A stretch of DNA of 64,000 bases from assembly GCA_002363615.1 (NCBI GenBank), contig DEWK01000012.1, positions 10,788 to 74,787 of the forward strand, written 5' to 3'. How positions within the stretch are numbered: the stretch's first letter is position 1; each line of letters starts with the position of its first letter. The notes under the pieces were generated by a model, which did not search any database, was not told the origin of the DNA, and was given only the letters and a program-made list of their open reading frames with translations. A program made the position numbers and the translations under genes. This DNA comes from Lachnospira sp. UBA3212 (GTDB lineage Bacteria; Bacillota; Clostridia; Lachnospirales; Lachnospiraceae). Of this stretch, positions 33,111 through 40,874 are shown piece by piece.

Positions 33111-33866
33111 TTAACATACCGAAGAATCATCGGTGCGATGCATGGTTTTAAATAAGGAATTCTTTTGTCTTCGACTGACTGGAATCCGATCTCCATTATC
33201 CAGTAGGAGTTCATCTCCCTTTACAAATCTTGCGTGGGCGGTATTTACCAAAAAGCTTTGATGACAGAAGATGAATTCTGGATGGCTAAGTTGGATACTT
33301 GCAAATTGTCCTAAGGGACCACTAACGATCAATTCTTTGGTGCTTGTCTGACAGTCCATCACCAACCTGGTATTTCGCCCATAAGAAGTAAGGTAGAGGA
33401 TAGAATCCGGTTCAATGAGATACTTTTTGTTGTACCGTCTTGCAATGACCGGCGGTTCCTTATTCTTCCATTCCTTGAGGCATTGGTCCAAAAGATTTGG
33501 GAGGAGGTTCGGTACCTGGTTCTTTAAAAGAAAGACCGTGTTTTTTAAGCGATAGAGGAGGGCACCGTACTCGTAACGAGAAGAGCAAAGAAAGAGCTTG
33601 GCCTCTGGAAATAGTAAGTTAATCTCTTCTGCTAGGACCATTCCGGACTGACTGTCTTTTAGTTCCGCATCCAAAAAGAAAATCATAGGCTCCTGACAGG
33701 CCTCGTACTGCTTCTTTTTCTTTAACTGGCAAAGAAAGTCTCCGAAACATTCCGGTCGGATTTCCTTGATTTTTCCAGATGTAAATGAGTTTTTTAAACA
33801 AGCATGGATCAGTTCAAAAAGCGCAAGAAACTCCCGATGCTTGTTTACACAAACATATAGATTCAT
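33111..33866 (-). CDS. LytTR-family response regulator with divergent receiver
   Basis: A 251-residue protein with an N-terminal receiver-like region (~1-125) and a C-terminal LytTR DNA-binding domain (~145-245: KKYLIEPDSILYLTSYGRNTRLV, FIFCHQSFLVNTAHA, LLLDNGDRIPVSRRQKNSLF). A candidate phospho-acceptor is D66 in MIFFLDAEL, but the acidic pair that normally binds magnesium after the first strand is replaced by VNKH. The receiver may therefore not be phosphorylated normally. No histidine kinase or peptide gene is adjacent. In AgrA-like systems such proteins control peptide signalling; here the targets are unknown. Confidence 0.85.
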   Translation of the reverse strand: MNLYVCVNKHREFLALFELIHACLKNSFTSGKIKEIRPECFGDFLCQLKKKKQYEACQEPMIFFLDAELKDSQSGMVLAEEINLLFPEAKLFLCSSRYEYGALLYRLKNTVFLLKNQVPNLLPNLLDQCLKEWKNKEPPVIARRYNKKYLIEPDSILYLTSYGRNTRLVMDCQTSTKELIVSGPLGQFASIQLSHPEFIFCHQSFLVNTAHARFVKGDELLLDNGDRIPVSRRQKNSLFKTMHRTDDSSVC

Positions 33867-33999
33867 AATAACCCCTTTCCTGTTAGAAATACATTTTTCA
33901 TGTTTATTTTACGAAAGGAATGGGAGAATCACAAGTGTTTAGAATAAACTCCACTAGTGGAAATTCGGCTATCAATAAGATTTTGTCATATGGTGTGGT

Positions 34000-34028
34000 T
34001 TGACAGACTACATGCAAATGGGTATGAT
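34000..34028 (+). promoter_or_regulatory. Promoter of deoD
   Basis: TTGACA (34000-34005), 17 bases, TATGAT (34023-34028), some 25 bases before the deoD start. Confidence 0.82.
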
Positions 34029-34053
34029 GTAAGGAATGAAAGGAGGCGTTTTT

Positions 34054-34758
34054 ATGGCAACACCACATAATACAGCAGAAAAAGGGCAGTTTGCCAAAAC
34101 TGTTTTAATGCCGGGAGATCCCCTTCGGGCAAAATATATTGCAGAACATTTTCTTACCGATGCAAAGTGTATCAATGAAGTAAGAGGAATGCTTGCTTAC
34201 ACGGGAACCTATCAGGGTAAGGAAGTTAGTGTTATGGGACATGGAATGGGGGTTCCTTCCCTGGGAATCTATACCTATGAGTTATATCATTTTTATGATG
34301 TGGACCAGATTATTCGGATTGGTTCCATTGGTGGCTACGGTGATCAGGTAAACCTAAGGGATATTATTATTGCCCAGGCGGCTTCCACTAATTCCAACTA
34401 TATCAAGCAATTTCATTTGCCGGGAACTTTTGCTCCAATTGCTGACTTTGGTCTTTTGCAAAAGGCTGTTGCGCTTGCAGAGGAACGAAAGCTTTCTTAT
34501 CACGTGGGAAATATTTTAACCTCAGATACCTTCTACAGTGCTGATCCAAAGGAGAAAGATCTTTGGAAGGCCATGGGCATCTTAGGGGTAGAAATGGAAA
34601 CCGCTGGTCTCTACCTTAATGCGGCAGCAGCCGGCAAGAAGGCCCTTGGTATTTTAACGGTTTCTGACCATCTTTATAAGGAGGAGGAACTTTCAGCTGG
34701 GGAACGCCAAACATCCTTTACGGATATGATGGAGCTTGCTCTGGGGCTGGTAGAATAA
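34054..34758 (+). CDS. deoD: Purine nucleoside phosphorylase, DeoD type
   Basis: Cleaves purine (deoxy)ribonucleosides with phosphate in nucleotide salvage. The 234-residue sequence starts MATPHNTAEKGQFAKTVLMP, nearly the E. coli DeoD start, which supports the ATG at 34054 (AAAGGAGG upstream) over the earlier in-frame ATG. Further motifs: GDPLRAKYIAEHFL, MGHGMGVPSLGIYTYEL, RIGSIGGYGDQV (phosphate Arg), GVEMETAGLYLNAAA and the catalytic Asp in LTVSDHL. Hexameric type. A glycerophosphodiesterase gene follows seven bases later in the same transcript. Confidence 0.96.
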   Translation: MATPHNTAEKGQFAKTVLMPGDPLRAKYIAEHFLTDAKCINEVRGMLAYTGTYQGKEVSVMGHGMGVPSLGIYTYELYHFYDVDQIIRIGSIGGYGDQVNLRDIIIAQAASTNSNYIKQFHLPGTFAPIADFGLLQKAVALAEERKLSYHVGNILTSDTFYSADPKEKDLWKAMGILGVEMETAGLYLNAAAAGKKALGILTVSDHLYKEEELSAGERQTSFTDMMELALGLVE

Positions 34759-34765
34759 GAGTCGT

Positions 34766-35593
34766 ATGTTATTTTTTGTTTATGGTTTACTGGCAATTTT
34801 TGTTTTAACCATGCTTTACCTGTGGCTGATTTGTCCCAATCTTTCCGGACGTTATCAGGTGCCAGAGGATTTTAAGCGAATTGCTCACCGAGGCTTGTTT
34901 GATCAAAAAAAACGGCCGGAAAATTCCCTGGCTGCCTTTCAATATGCGGTAGATCAGGGATTTGCCATTGAACTGGACATTCAGGAAACCAAGGATGGTG
35001 AGCTGGTTATTTTCCATGATTGGGACCTGATGCGGATGTGTCATGATTCTAGGAAGGTTTGTGATGTGACCTATGAAGAACTTTCTAAACTTTCACTTTT
35101 ATCGTCGAATCAAAAGATTCCAACGCTTGACCAGGCCCTGTCTGTGATTGATGGAAAAGTAGGTCTTTTGGCTGAAATCAAGGTTGATGCACCCATTGAC
35201 CGCCTTTGTAACAATATCCAACGAAAGCTTGATCTTTACACTGGGAAATATGTGGTTGAAAGCTTTGATCCCAGGGTGTTAGCCTGGTACAAAAAGAATC
35301 GCTCTTATGTGATTCGAGGTCAACTTGCAAGTACCTTTAAAAATAGTAAGGAATTAAAAAATCCATTGCTGAAATGGATTCTTAAAAATCTCTTTGGAAA
35401 TGTGCTTGCCAGACCGGACTTTATTGCTTTTAAAAGAAATGATGTGAAATCCCTGTCTTTGCAGGTTTGTAAAAAAATATTTGCATGTAAAACATTTGCA
35501 TGGACGGTTCGTTCGAAAGATGAGGAATTAGCGGACCAAAGTTTTTTTGATGCTGTGATTTTTGATTCTTATATACCGGAATCCAATTCATAG
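34766..35593 (+). CDS. Glycerophosphodiester phosphodiesterase, membrane-anchored
   Basis: A 275-residue enzyme of the GDPD family, which releases glycerol-3-phosphate from glycerophosphodiesters. One N-terminal membrane span (~2-23) precedes the barrel, with FKRIAHRGLF and ENSLAAFQYAVDQGFAIELDIQ (metal and catalytic His/Glu), LVIFHDWDLMRMC (second His) and LLAEIKVD. The Lys/Arg/Tyr in KIFACKTFAWTVRSKDE match the C-terminal end of the barrel. No strong ribosome site; translation is probably coupled to deoD. The active site may face outward, inferred from the anchor. Confidence 0.92.
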   Translation: MLFFVYGLLAIFVLTMLYLWLICPNLSGRYQVPEDFKRIAHRGLFDQKKRPENSLAAFQYAVDQGFAIELDIQETKDGELVIFHDWDLMRMCHDSRKVCDVTYEELSKLSLLSSNQKIPTLDQALSVIDGKVGLLAEIKVDAPIDRLCNNIQRKLDLYTGKYVVESFDPRVLAWYKKNRSYVIRGQLASTFKNSKELKNPLLKWILKNLFGNVLARPDFIAFKRNDVKSLSLQVCKKIFACKTFAWTVRSKDEELADQSFFDAVIFDSYIPESNS

Positions 35594-35687
35594 CAAATTA
35601 GGCTTGTTTAAATAAGTCGAAAAATCCTCCACTTCTAAGTTTAGGCGTAGCTGGGGGTATAACAAATTAGAAGGGAAAATTAAATTT

Positions 35688-36569
35688 ATGGCAGAGTTTG
35701 TAATTGTTTCTGATCCAGCTTGTGATTTGAATCTGGATTTGGTCAATCGTTTTGAAATTGATGTGGCACCTATGAGATTTTCTATGGATGGACAAGAGTT
35801 TCATCACTACATCGACGAACGGGAGATGTCTATCGAAGAGTTTTACCAGAGGATTGAAGCTGGAAGTATGCCGATCACTTCTCAGGTAACTCCATTTGAG
35901 TTTGAAGAGGTGATGAGAAAGCACTTAGAAGCCGGAAAGGATATTCTTGCCATGCCTTTTTCTTCTGGTCTTTCAGGAACTTATCAGTCTGCTTGCCTGG
36001 CGGCTCAAAATCTTAGGGAGGAGTTTCCAGAGCGAAAGATTCTTGTTTCTGATAATCACTGTGCCAGTGTCGGTCTTGCTGCACTTCTTTATTATGCAGG
36101 CATGATGAGGGAAGAAGGCAAATCCATAGAGGAGGTTGCTTCTTGGGTAGAAGAACATCGTCACAATATCCGCCACTGGTTTGCGGTCGATGATTTGTTC
36201 CATTTAAAGCGTGGCGGTCGTGTTTCTTCTGTGGAGGCAATCCTTGGAACTGCTCTTAAGATTAAGCCAATCTTAACGATCGACACAGAGGGCAAGCTTG
36301 TGGTAAAGGAGAAAGCTCGTGGAAGTAAGAAGGCCATGAGTCTGATCATTGATCGGTTAAAGGAGGAAGGTACTGGTTGGGATACCCAAAATCAAACGGT
36401 AGTAATTGGTCATGCCCATAATCCAAGTGCAGCTGAGGATCTAAAGAACCGCTTGTTAGAAGAGGGGTTGGTAAAGGATGTCATTATCTGTAAGATTGGA
36501 CCAATCATTGGAACCCATGTGGGACCCGGCATGTTTGCCTGCGTCTTCTTAGGAGAAGAAAAATCGTAA
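35688..36569 (+). CDS. DegV-family fatty acid-binding protein
   Basis: A 293-residue member of the DegV family, which binds a fatty acid and in Firmicutes presents it to fatty acid kinase as FakB. The two-domain fold is recognised from FVIVSDPACDLNLDLVNRF, VAPMRFSMDGQEF, TSQVTPFEFEEVM (lipid-contact Thr/Ser), MPFSSGLSGTYQSACLAA, FAVDDLFHLKRGGRVSS, LKIKPILTIDTEGKL and the final IGTHVGPGMFACVFLGEE. About 95 bases separate it from the phosphodiesterase gene. Terminator follows. FakB function is inferred from family. Confidence 0.93.
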   Translation: MAEFVIVSDPACDLNLDLVNRFEIDVAPMRFSMDGQEFHHYIDEREMSIEEFYQRIEAGSMPITSQVTPFEFEEVMRKHLEAGKDILAMPFSSGLSGTYQSACLAAQNLREEFPERKILVSDNHCASVGLAALLYYAGMMREEGKSIEEVASWVEEHRHNIRHWFAVDDLFHLKRGGRVSSVEAILGTALKIKPILTIDTEGKLVVKEKARGSKKAMSLIIDRLKEEGTGWDTQNQTVVIGHAHNPSAAEDLKNRLLEEGLVKDVIICKIGPIIGTHVGPGMFACVFLGEEKS

Positions 36570-36573
36570 TATC

Positions 36574-36613
36574 AAAAAAACACTTAAGCAAACCCTGGCT
36601 TAAGTGTTTTTTT
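36574..36613. terminator. Bidirectional terminator
   Basis: A perfect 16-bp stem, arms 36574-36589 and 36598-36613 (A-run, CACTTAAGC, eight-base loop, GCTTAAGTG, T-run), between convergent degV and trkH. Confidence 0.9.
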
Positions 36614-36614
36614 A

Positions 36615-38075
36615 TTATACATGTTTCTTTCTGGTTAGGATGCTTCCCCAAACGCTTGGTGCGAAAAGAAGGAGGATTGGGAATAGTTCCAATCGGCCGG
36701 CCAGCATGTCAATCATAAGGACAAGTTTTGAGAGCGTGCTAAAGGAAGCAAAGTTTTGAGTAGGACCTACGGCATTTAAACCGGGTCCGATATTGTTTAT
36801 GGTTGCAGCAACAGCCGTGAAATTTGTGATGAGGTCTTTGCCTTCAATACTTACTAAGAATAAAGAAATTGTAAAGAGGGTAAAGAAAGTGGTGAAGTAA
36901 ACATTGGTGGAACGAACGGTGTCATCATCTAAACTCTTTCCATCCATGTTTATCTTTCGGATGCTTCTTGGGTGAAGGTAAGAGTGAAGTTCCTTTTTCA
37001 CGCTTTTAAAAAGAATCAGGATTCTAGAAACCTTGATACCACCACCGGTAGATCCGGAGCAGGCACCACAAAACATCAGGGTTACCAAAATTGTTTTACA
37101 AAGGTTGTTCCACTGGTCAAAGTCGGCCGTGGCAAAGCCTGTGGTTGTAATAATAGAACCTACTTGGAAGAAAGCCTGACACAGGGCGGTGGAAAGCTTC
37201 TTCACAGAAGGTAGGATCTGAAAGGTAATAGTAATGGCACTAATGAAAATGATAGCAAAGTAAACTCGAATTTCATCAATGCGGATTGCCTTTTTGGCCT
37301 TCTTTAAAAGAATAAAATAATAGCTGTTAAAGTTAACACCAAAGAGAATCATAAAGACCGTAATAATCCACTGTTGAGCCATGGTGTAGTCGGTACAGGA
37401 AGAATTTCTTATACCGAAACCACCGGTACCGGCAGTACCAAAAGAAATCAGAATCGTATCAAAAACAGGCATGCGAGAGATAAGCAAAATAATTATCTCT
37501 AAAATAGTGAGGCCAAAATAGATTCCGTAAAGCCACATGGCGGTAGTATGGATCTTAGGAACCAGCTTACCAACAGAAGGCCCCGGACTTTCTGCTCGCA
37601 TTAGGTTGATGTTGGAACCTCCAGTTAGTGGTAAGACCGCTAAAAGGAAAACCAAAACACCCATACCACCAATCCAGTGAGTGAAACTTCGCCAGAAGAG
37701 GGCGCAGTGGCTGAGGGCTTCCACATTGGTAAGAATACTTGCTCCGGTTGTGGTGAAACCAGAGATGGTTTCAAAGAGAGCATCAATATAACTTGGAATA
37801 TCCCTGGTTAAGTAGAAAGGCAAAGCGCCTACGACAGACATTAAAATCCAGGAAAGGCCAGTAGCAACACAACCTTCTTTTAGGTAAATGGTCTTATTGG
37901 AAGGTATTTTCCATGTGGTGAGGTATCCGAAAAGAATACTTAACACGGCGATCAAAAAAAAGATAAATGCTTCGGATTCGTGATAGATAAGACCACAAAT
38001 TCCCGGAAGGAGCATGAGGATGCCTTCCACTCGAAGTACGTGGCCCAGAATATAGAAAATCATTCGTGAATTCAT
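36615..38075 (-). CDS. trkH: Trk/Ktr-type potassium transporter, membrane subunit
   Basis: A 486-residue potassium channel-like transporter with four M1-P-M2 repeats. Each repeat's selectivity filter is seen: GFTTTGASIL, GTAGTGGFGIR, ITTTGFATAD and NNIGPGLNAVG, along with the gating segment GSTGGGIKVSRILILFK. The C-terminus has GRLELFPILLLF. It lies ten bases after trkA, which encodes the nucleotide-binding ring that gates it. The pair is the main potassium uptake system seen in this window. Confidence 0.95.
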   Translation of the reverse strand: MNSRMIFYILGHVLRVEGILMLLPGICGLIYHESEAFIFFLIAVLSILFGYLTTWKIPSNKTIYLKEGCVATGLSWILMSVVGALPFYLTRDIPSYIDALFETISGFTTTGASILTNVEALSHCALFWRSFTHWIGGMGVLVFLLAVLPLTGGSNINLMRAESPGPSVGKLVPKIHTTAMWLYGIYFGLTILEIIILLISRMPVFDTILISFGTAGTGGFGIRNSSCTDYTMAQQWIITVFMILFGVNFNSYYFILLKKAKKAIRIDEIRVYFAIIFISAITITFQILPSVKKLSTALCQAFFQVGSIITTTGFATADFDQWNNLCKTILVTLMFCGACSGSTGGGIKVSRILILFKSVKKELHSYLHPRSIRKINMDGKSLDDDTVRSTNVYFTTFFTLFTISLFLVSIEGKDLITNFTAVAATINNIGPGLNAVGPTQNFASFSTLSKLVLMIDMLAGRLELFPILLLFAPSVWGSILTRKKHV

Positions 38076-38085
38076 GAGCCCCTCC

Positions 38086-39477
38086 CTACGCTAAGATGTC
38101 TTCCAAATTTCGGAAGCCCTTTTGTGTTGTAACAATCATTACCGAATCTCCGGACTTGATGCAGTCCTCACCATTTGGAATGATGATTTTGTTGTTACGG
38201 TTAATGAAAGCAACTAAGAGGTTCTTCTTAAGGGTTAAGTCTTTAAATGGGATGCCTGTTACACTGCAATCCTTAAAGACGTTAAACTCAATGGCTTCCG
38301 CCTGGTTGTCAAACATATGATAAAGAGTTTCAATGTTTGAAGACTGAGAATTGTTTTTGGCGCGGACATAGGCAACGATGGTTTCAGCAGTGATGAAGCG
38401 AGGGTAGATAACAGAACCTAAATCTAACTCGCTGATTACATCCTTGAAATTCATACGGTTTACCTTGGTGATTACCTTAGCGTTAGAGACCTTCTTGGCA
38501 TAGAGGGTGAGGATAACATTCTCCTCGTCAATGCCGGTAAGAGGAATGAAGGCATCGGTGTCTTCGATTCCTTCTTCTACCAGAAGGGACTGGTCGGTAC
38601 CGTCACCATTAATAATGGTTGCCTTAGGAAGAAGGAGGCTAAGTTCTTCGCAACGGTCCTTGTTGCTTTCGATAATCTTAACATCCATGCCCATGGCACA
38701 AAGACGTTCGGATAAGTAGTAAGATACCTTGCCACCACCGATAATCATCACACGATGCACCTTGGTGCTCTTCATGCCGATGGCATCCATAAATGATTTG
38801 ACCCGTTTGTTTGGAGCAACGAAACTTACCACGTCACCCTTTTGAATGGTAAAAGCACCATTTGGAATGAAGACCTGGCCCTGACGTTCAACCGCACAGA
38901 TTAGGGTTTTGAATTTTCCCGTGTGAGAAAGCTTTGCGATGGTCATACCGTCCAGGTGATGTCCCTCCGGAACCTTAAACTTTATCATCTCTGCTTCATC
39001 ACGGCAGAAAGAATTAACTTCTAGAGCAGCAGGGACGACTAATAGTCTGGTTACTTCATCTGCAGATTCCAACTCTGGATTAATAATCATGGCAAGGCCG
39101 AATTTTTCTTTTAAATAAACAGCCTCGTGAGAATAGTCCGGGGTACGAACTCTGGCGATGGTAGAACAAGTGCTGGTTTGGCTTGCGATGGTGCAGCATA
39201 AGAGGTTTAATTCATCGGAACCTGTAACTGCAATGAAAAGGTCGCAATTTTCTATGCCAGCTTCCTGTTGGATACTGAAACTTGAACCACTTCCGTGGAT
39301 GCCCATAACATCGTAGATATCCGTGATTTCTTGGATTTTGTTTGGGTTGGTATCAATAATTGTGATATCGTGTCCTTCACTAATCAACTGTTCAATCAGG
39401 GTAATACCTACCTTACCGCATCCTACGATAATGATGTGTAGGCCCTCTTTTTCGGGCACTTTTGGTTTAGAAAACAT
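38086..39477 (-). CDS. trkA: Trk potassium transport system NAD-binding regulator
   Basis: A 463-residue cytosolic regulator made of two RCK units, each with a Rossmann TrkA_N (IIIVGCGKVGITLIEQL near residue 15; RVMIIGGGKVSYYLSERL near 230) and a TrkA_C domain. Acidic ends of the second strands (IDTNPNK, IESNKDR) fit NAD or nucleotide binding. I start at the ATG at 39477, which has AGGAGG seven bases upstream; 20 more residues are open upstream without support. Forms a tetrameric ring on TrkH. First gene of the trkAH operon. Confidence 0.94.
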   Translation of the reverse strand: MFSKPKVPEKEGLHIIIVGCGKVGITLIEQLISEGHDITIIDTNPNKIQEITDIYDVMGIHGSGSSFSIQQEAGIENCDLFIAVTGSDELNLLCCTIASQTSTCSTIARVRTPDYSHEAVYLKEKFGLAMIINPELESADEVTRLLVVPAALEVNSFCRDEAEMIKFKVPEGHHLDGMTIAKLSHTGKFKTLICAVERQGQVFIPNGAFTIQKGDVVSFVAPNKRVKSFMDAIGMKSTKVHRVMIIGGGKVSYYLSERLCAMGMDVKIIESNKDRCEELSLLLPKATIINGDGTDQSLLVEEGIEDTDAFIPLTGIDEENVILTLYAKKVSNAKVITKVNRMNFKDVISELDLGSVIYPRFITAETIVAYVRAKNNSQSSNIETLYHMFDNQAEAIEFNVFKDCSVTGIPFKDLTLKKNLLVAFINRNNKIIIPNGEDCIKSGDSVMIVTTQKGFRNLEDILA

Positions 39478-39535
39478 GTTTCCTCCTGTAAATGACATCT
39501 CGGTCATCCTTTTCCAAAAATAAGTATACGAATCC

Positions 39536-39563
39536 ATTATAACAGAATGAATAAAAATTGAAA
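39536..39563 (-). promoter_or_regulatory. Promoter of trkAH
   Basis: On the minus strand TTTCAA (39558-39563), 16 bases, TATAAT (39536-39541), about 58 bases before the trkA start. Confidence 0.65.
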
Positions 39564-39619
39564 CACAAAAACTACATATTTTTCACAAAGCTTTTTCACA
39601 AGTTGGGAATATACTTTAA

Positions 39620-39745
39620 ACATACTATCGAAGAGATAGTAGCTTAACATTTTCATAACTCTACTTGGCAGAGAGTTGCCAAGTATCCCCCTCAAATTTA
39701 AACAACCCAAAGGAAAAAATCAGTACAGATTGTACTGGTTTTTTT
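39620..39745 (+). ncRNA. Possible small RNA or leader: two hairpins plus terminator before mreB
   Basis: Consecutive structures: a 6-bp hairpin (39624-39629 / 39635-39640), a perfect 9-bp hairpin (TACTTGGCA 39662-39670 / TGCCAAGTA 39677-39685), and a terminator (CAGTACA 39721-39727 / TGTACTG 39731-39737 with A- and T-runs). Just beyond starts a separate mreB promoter, so the terminator is not for a protein gene on this strand. Either a short RNA is made or mreB has a second, attenuated upstream promoter. I did not find a convincing promoter for it. Confidence 0.45.
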
Positions 39746-39746
39746 C

Positions 39747-39775
39747 TTGCGCAATAATCTAAGGTGCGATATAAT
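39747..39775 (+). promoter_or_regulatory. Promoter of mreB operon
   Basis: TTGCGC (39747-39752), 17 bases, TATAAT (39770-39775), about 70 bases before mreB. Confidence 0.75.
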
Positions 39776-39852
39776 CGTAGTCGTGTTATTGGGTAAAGTT
39801 TACCCTAAAGGCAGACAATAGAGTTTATATAAATACCTTCGAGGAGGGAATT

Positions 39853-40845
39853 ATGTTAGATACAGATATCGGAATTGATTTAGGAACCGCAAGTGTTCTC
39901 GTATATATTAGAGGAAAAGGGGTCGTTTTAAAGGAGCCTTCCGTAGTGGCGTTTGACAGGGATAATGATCGGATTAAGGCCATTGGCGAGGAAGCTCGTC
40001 AGATGATTGGACGTACCCCGGGTAATATTGTTGCTGTAAGACCCATGAGACAGGGAGTGATTTCGGATTATAAGGTCACAGAGCGAATGGTGAAATATTT
40101 TATTCAAAAGGCTGTGGGTCGAAGAACCTATAAGAAGCCAAGAATCTCCGTGTGTGTACCTTCCGGGGCAACAGATGTAGAGATCAATGCGGTTAAGGAT
40201 GCGACCTTAGAAGCAGGTGCAAGAGAGGTTCATATTATTGAGGAGCCAATCGCAGCAGCAATCGGTGCAGGCATTGATATTTCAAAGCCTTGTGGAAATA
40301 TGATTGTAGATATAGGTGGTGGAACCACGGATATTGCTGTTATTTCCTTGGGAGGAACTGTAGATTCTGCATCGATTAAGGTGGCAGGAGATGATTTTGA
40401 TGAGGCAATCATCCGTTATGTGAAGAAGAAGCACAATTTGTTAATTGGTGAGCGTACCGCTGAGGATGTAAAGATTCAGATTGGAACCGCCTATGAACTT
40501 CCGGAACTTTTGAAGATGGAAGTAAGAGGCAGAAATATGGTAACGGGTCTTCCTAAGACGGTAGAGATTACGTCGGAAGATGTAAGAGAAGCTTTAGAGG
40601 AAACCACCAACCAGATTGTGGAGGCAATTCACGGGGTTTTGGAATCAACCCCTCCAGAGCTTGCAGCAGATATTGCAGACCGAGGTATTGTTATGACCGG
40701 TGGTGGATGTCTTCTTCGTGGTTTAGAAAAATTAATTGAATCAAGAATCGGCATTAATACCATGACAGCAGAAAATCCTATGATTTGTGTTGCGGTGGGT
40801 ACCGGACAGTACCTTGATTATTTGAATGGAAAGTTAAAGTTTTAG
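39853..40845 (+). CDS. mreB: Rod shape-determining actin homologue MreB/Mbl
   Basis: A 330-residue bacterial actin that forms membrane-associated filaments guiding wall synthesis. ATP-site motifs: phosphate-1 DIGIDLGTASVLVYIRG, connect-1 IIEEPIAAAIGAGIDI, phosphate-2 NMIVDIGGGTTDIAVISLGG, and adenosine motif GIVMTGGGCLLRGL. AGGAGGG precedes the ATG. Genes mreC and mreD are not next to it, and recD2 follows after 29 bases, so this may be the Mbl or MreBH paralogue; sequence alone does not settle this. Confidence 0.93.
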   Translation: MLDTDIGIDLGTASVLVYIRGKGVVLKEPSVVAFDRDNDRIKAIGEEARQMIGRTPGNIVAVRPMRQGVISDYKVTERMVKYFIQKAVGRRTYKKPRISVCVPSGATDVEINAVKDATLEAGAREVHIIEEPIAAAIGAGIDISKPCGNMIVDIGGGTTDIAVISLGGTVDSASIKVAGDDFDEAIIRYVKKKHNLLIGERTAEDVKIQIGTAYELPELLKMEVRGRNMVTGLPKTVEITSEDVREALEETTNQIVEAIHGVLESTPPELAADIADRGIVMTGGGCLLRGLEKLIESRIGINTMTAENPMICVAVGTGQYLDYLNGKLKF

Positions 40846-40874
40846 TCTGATAGGGTCATAGAAAGAGTGGGAAT

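Noticed and set aside
36972..37214. Plus-strand frame inside trkH
   Set aside because: It is the mirror of a strongly conserved membrane protein and has no start signals.
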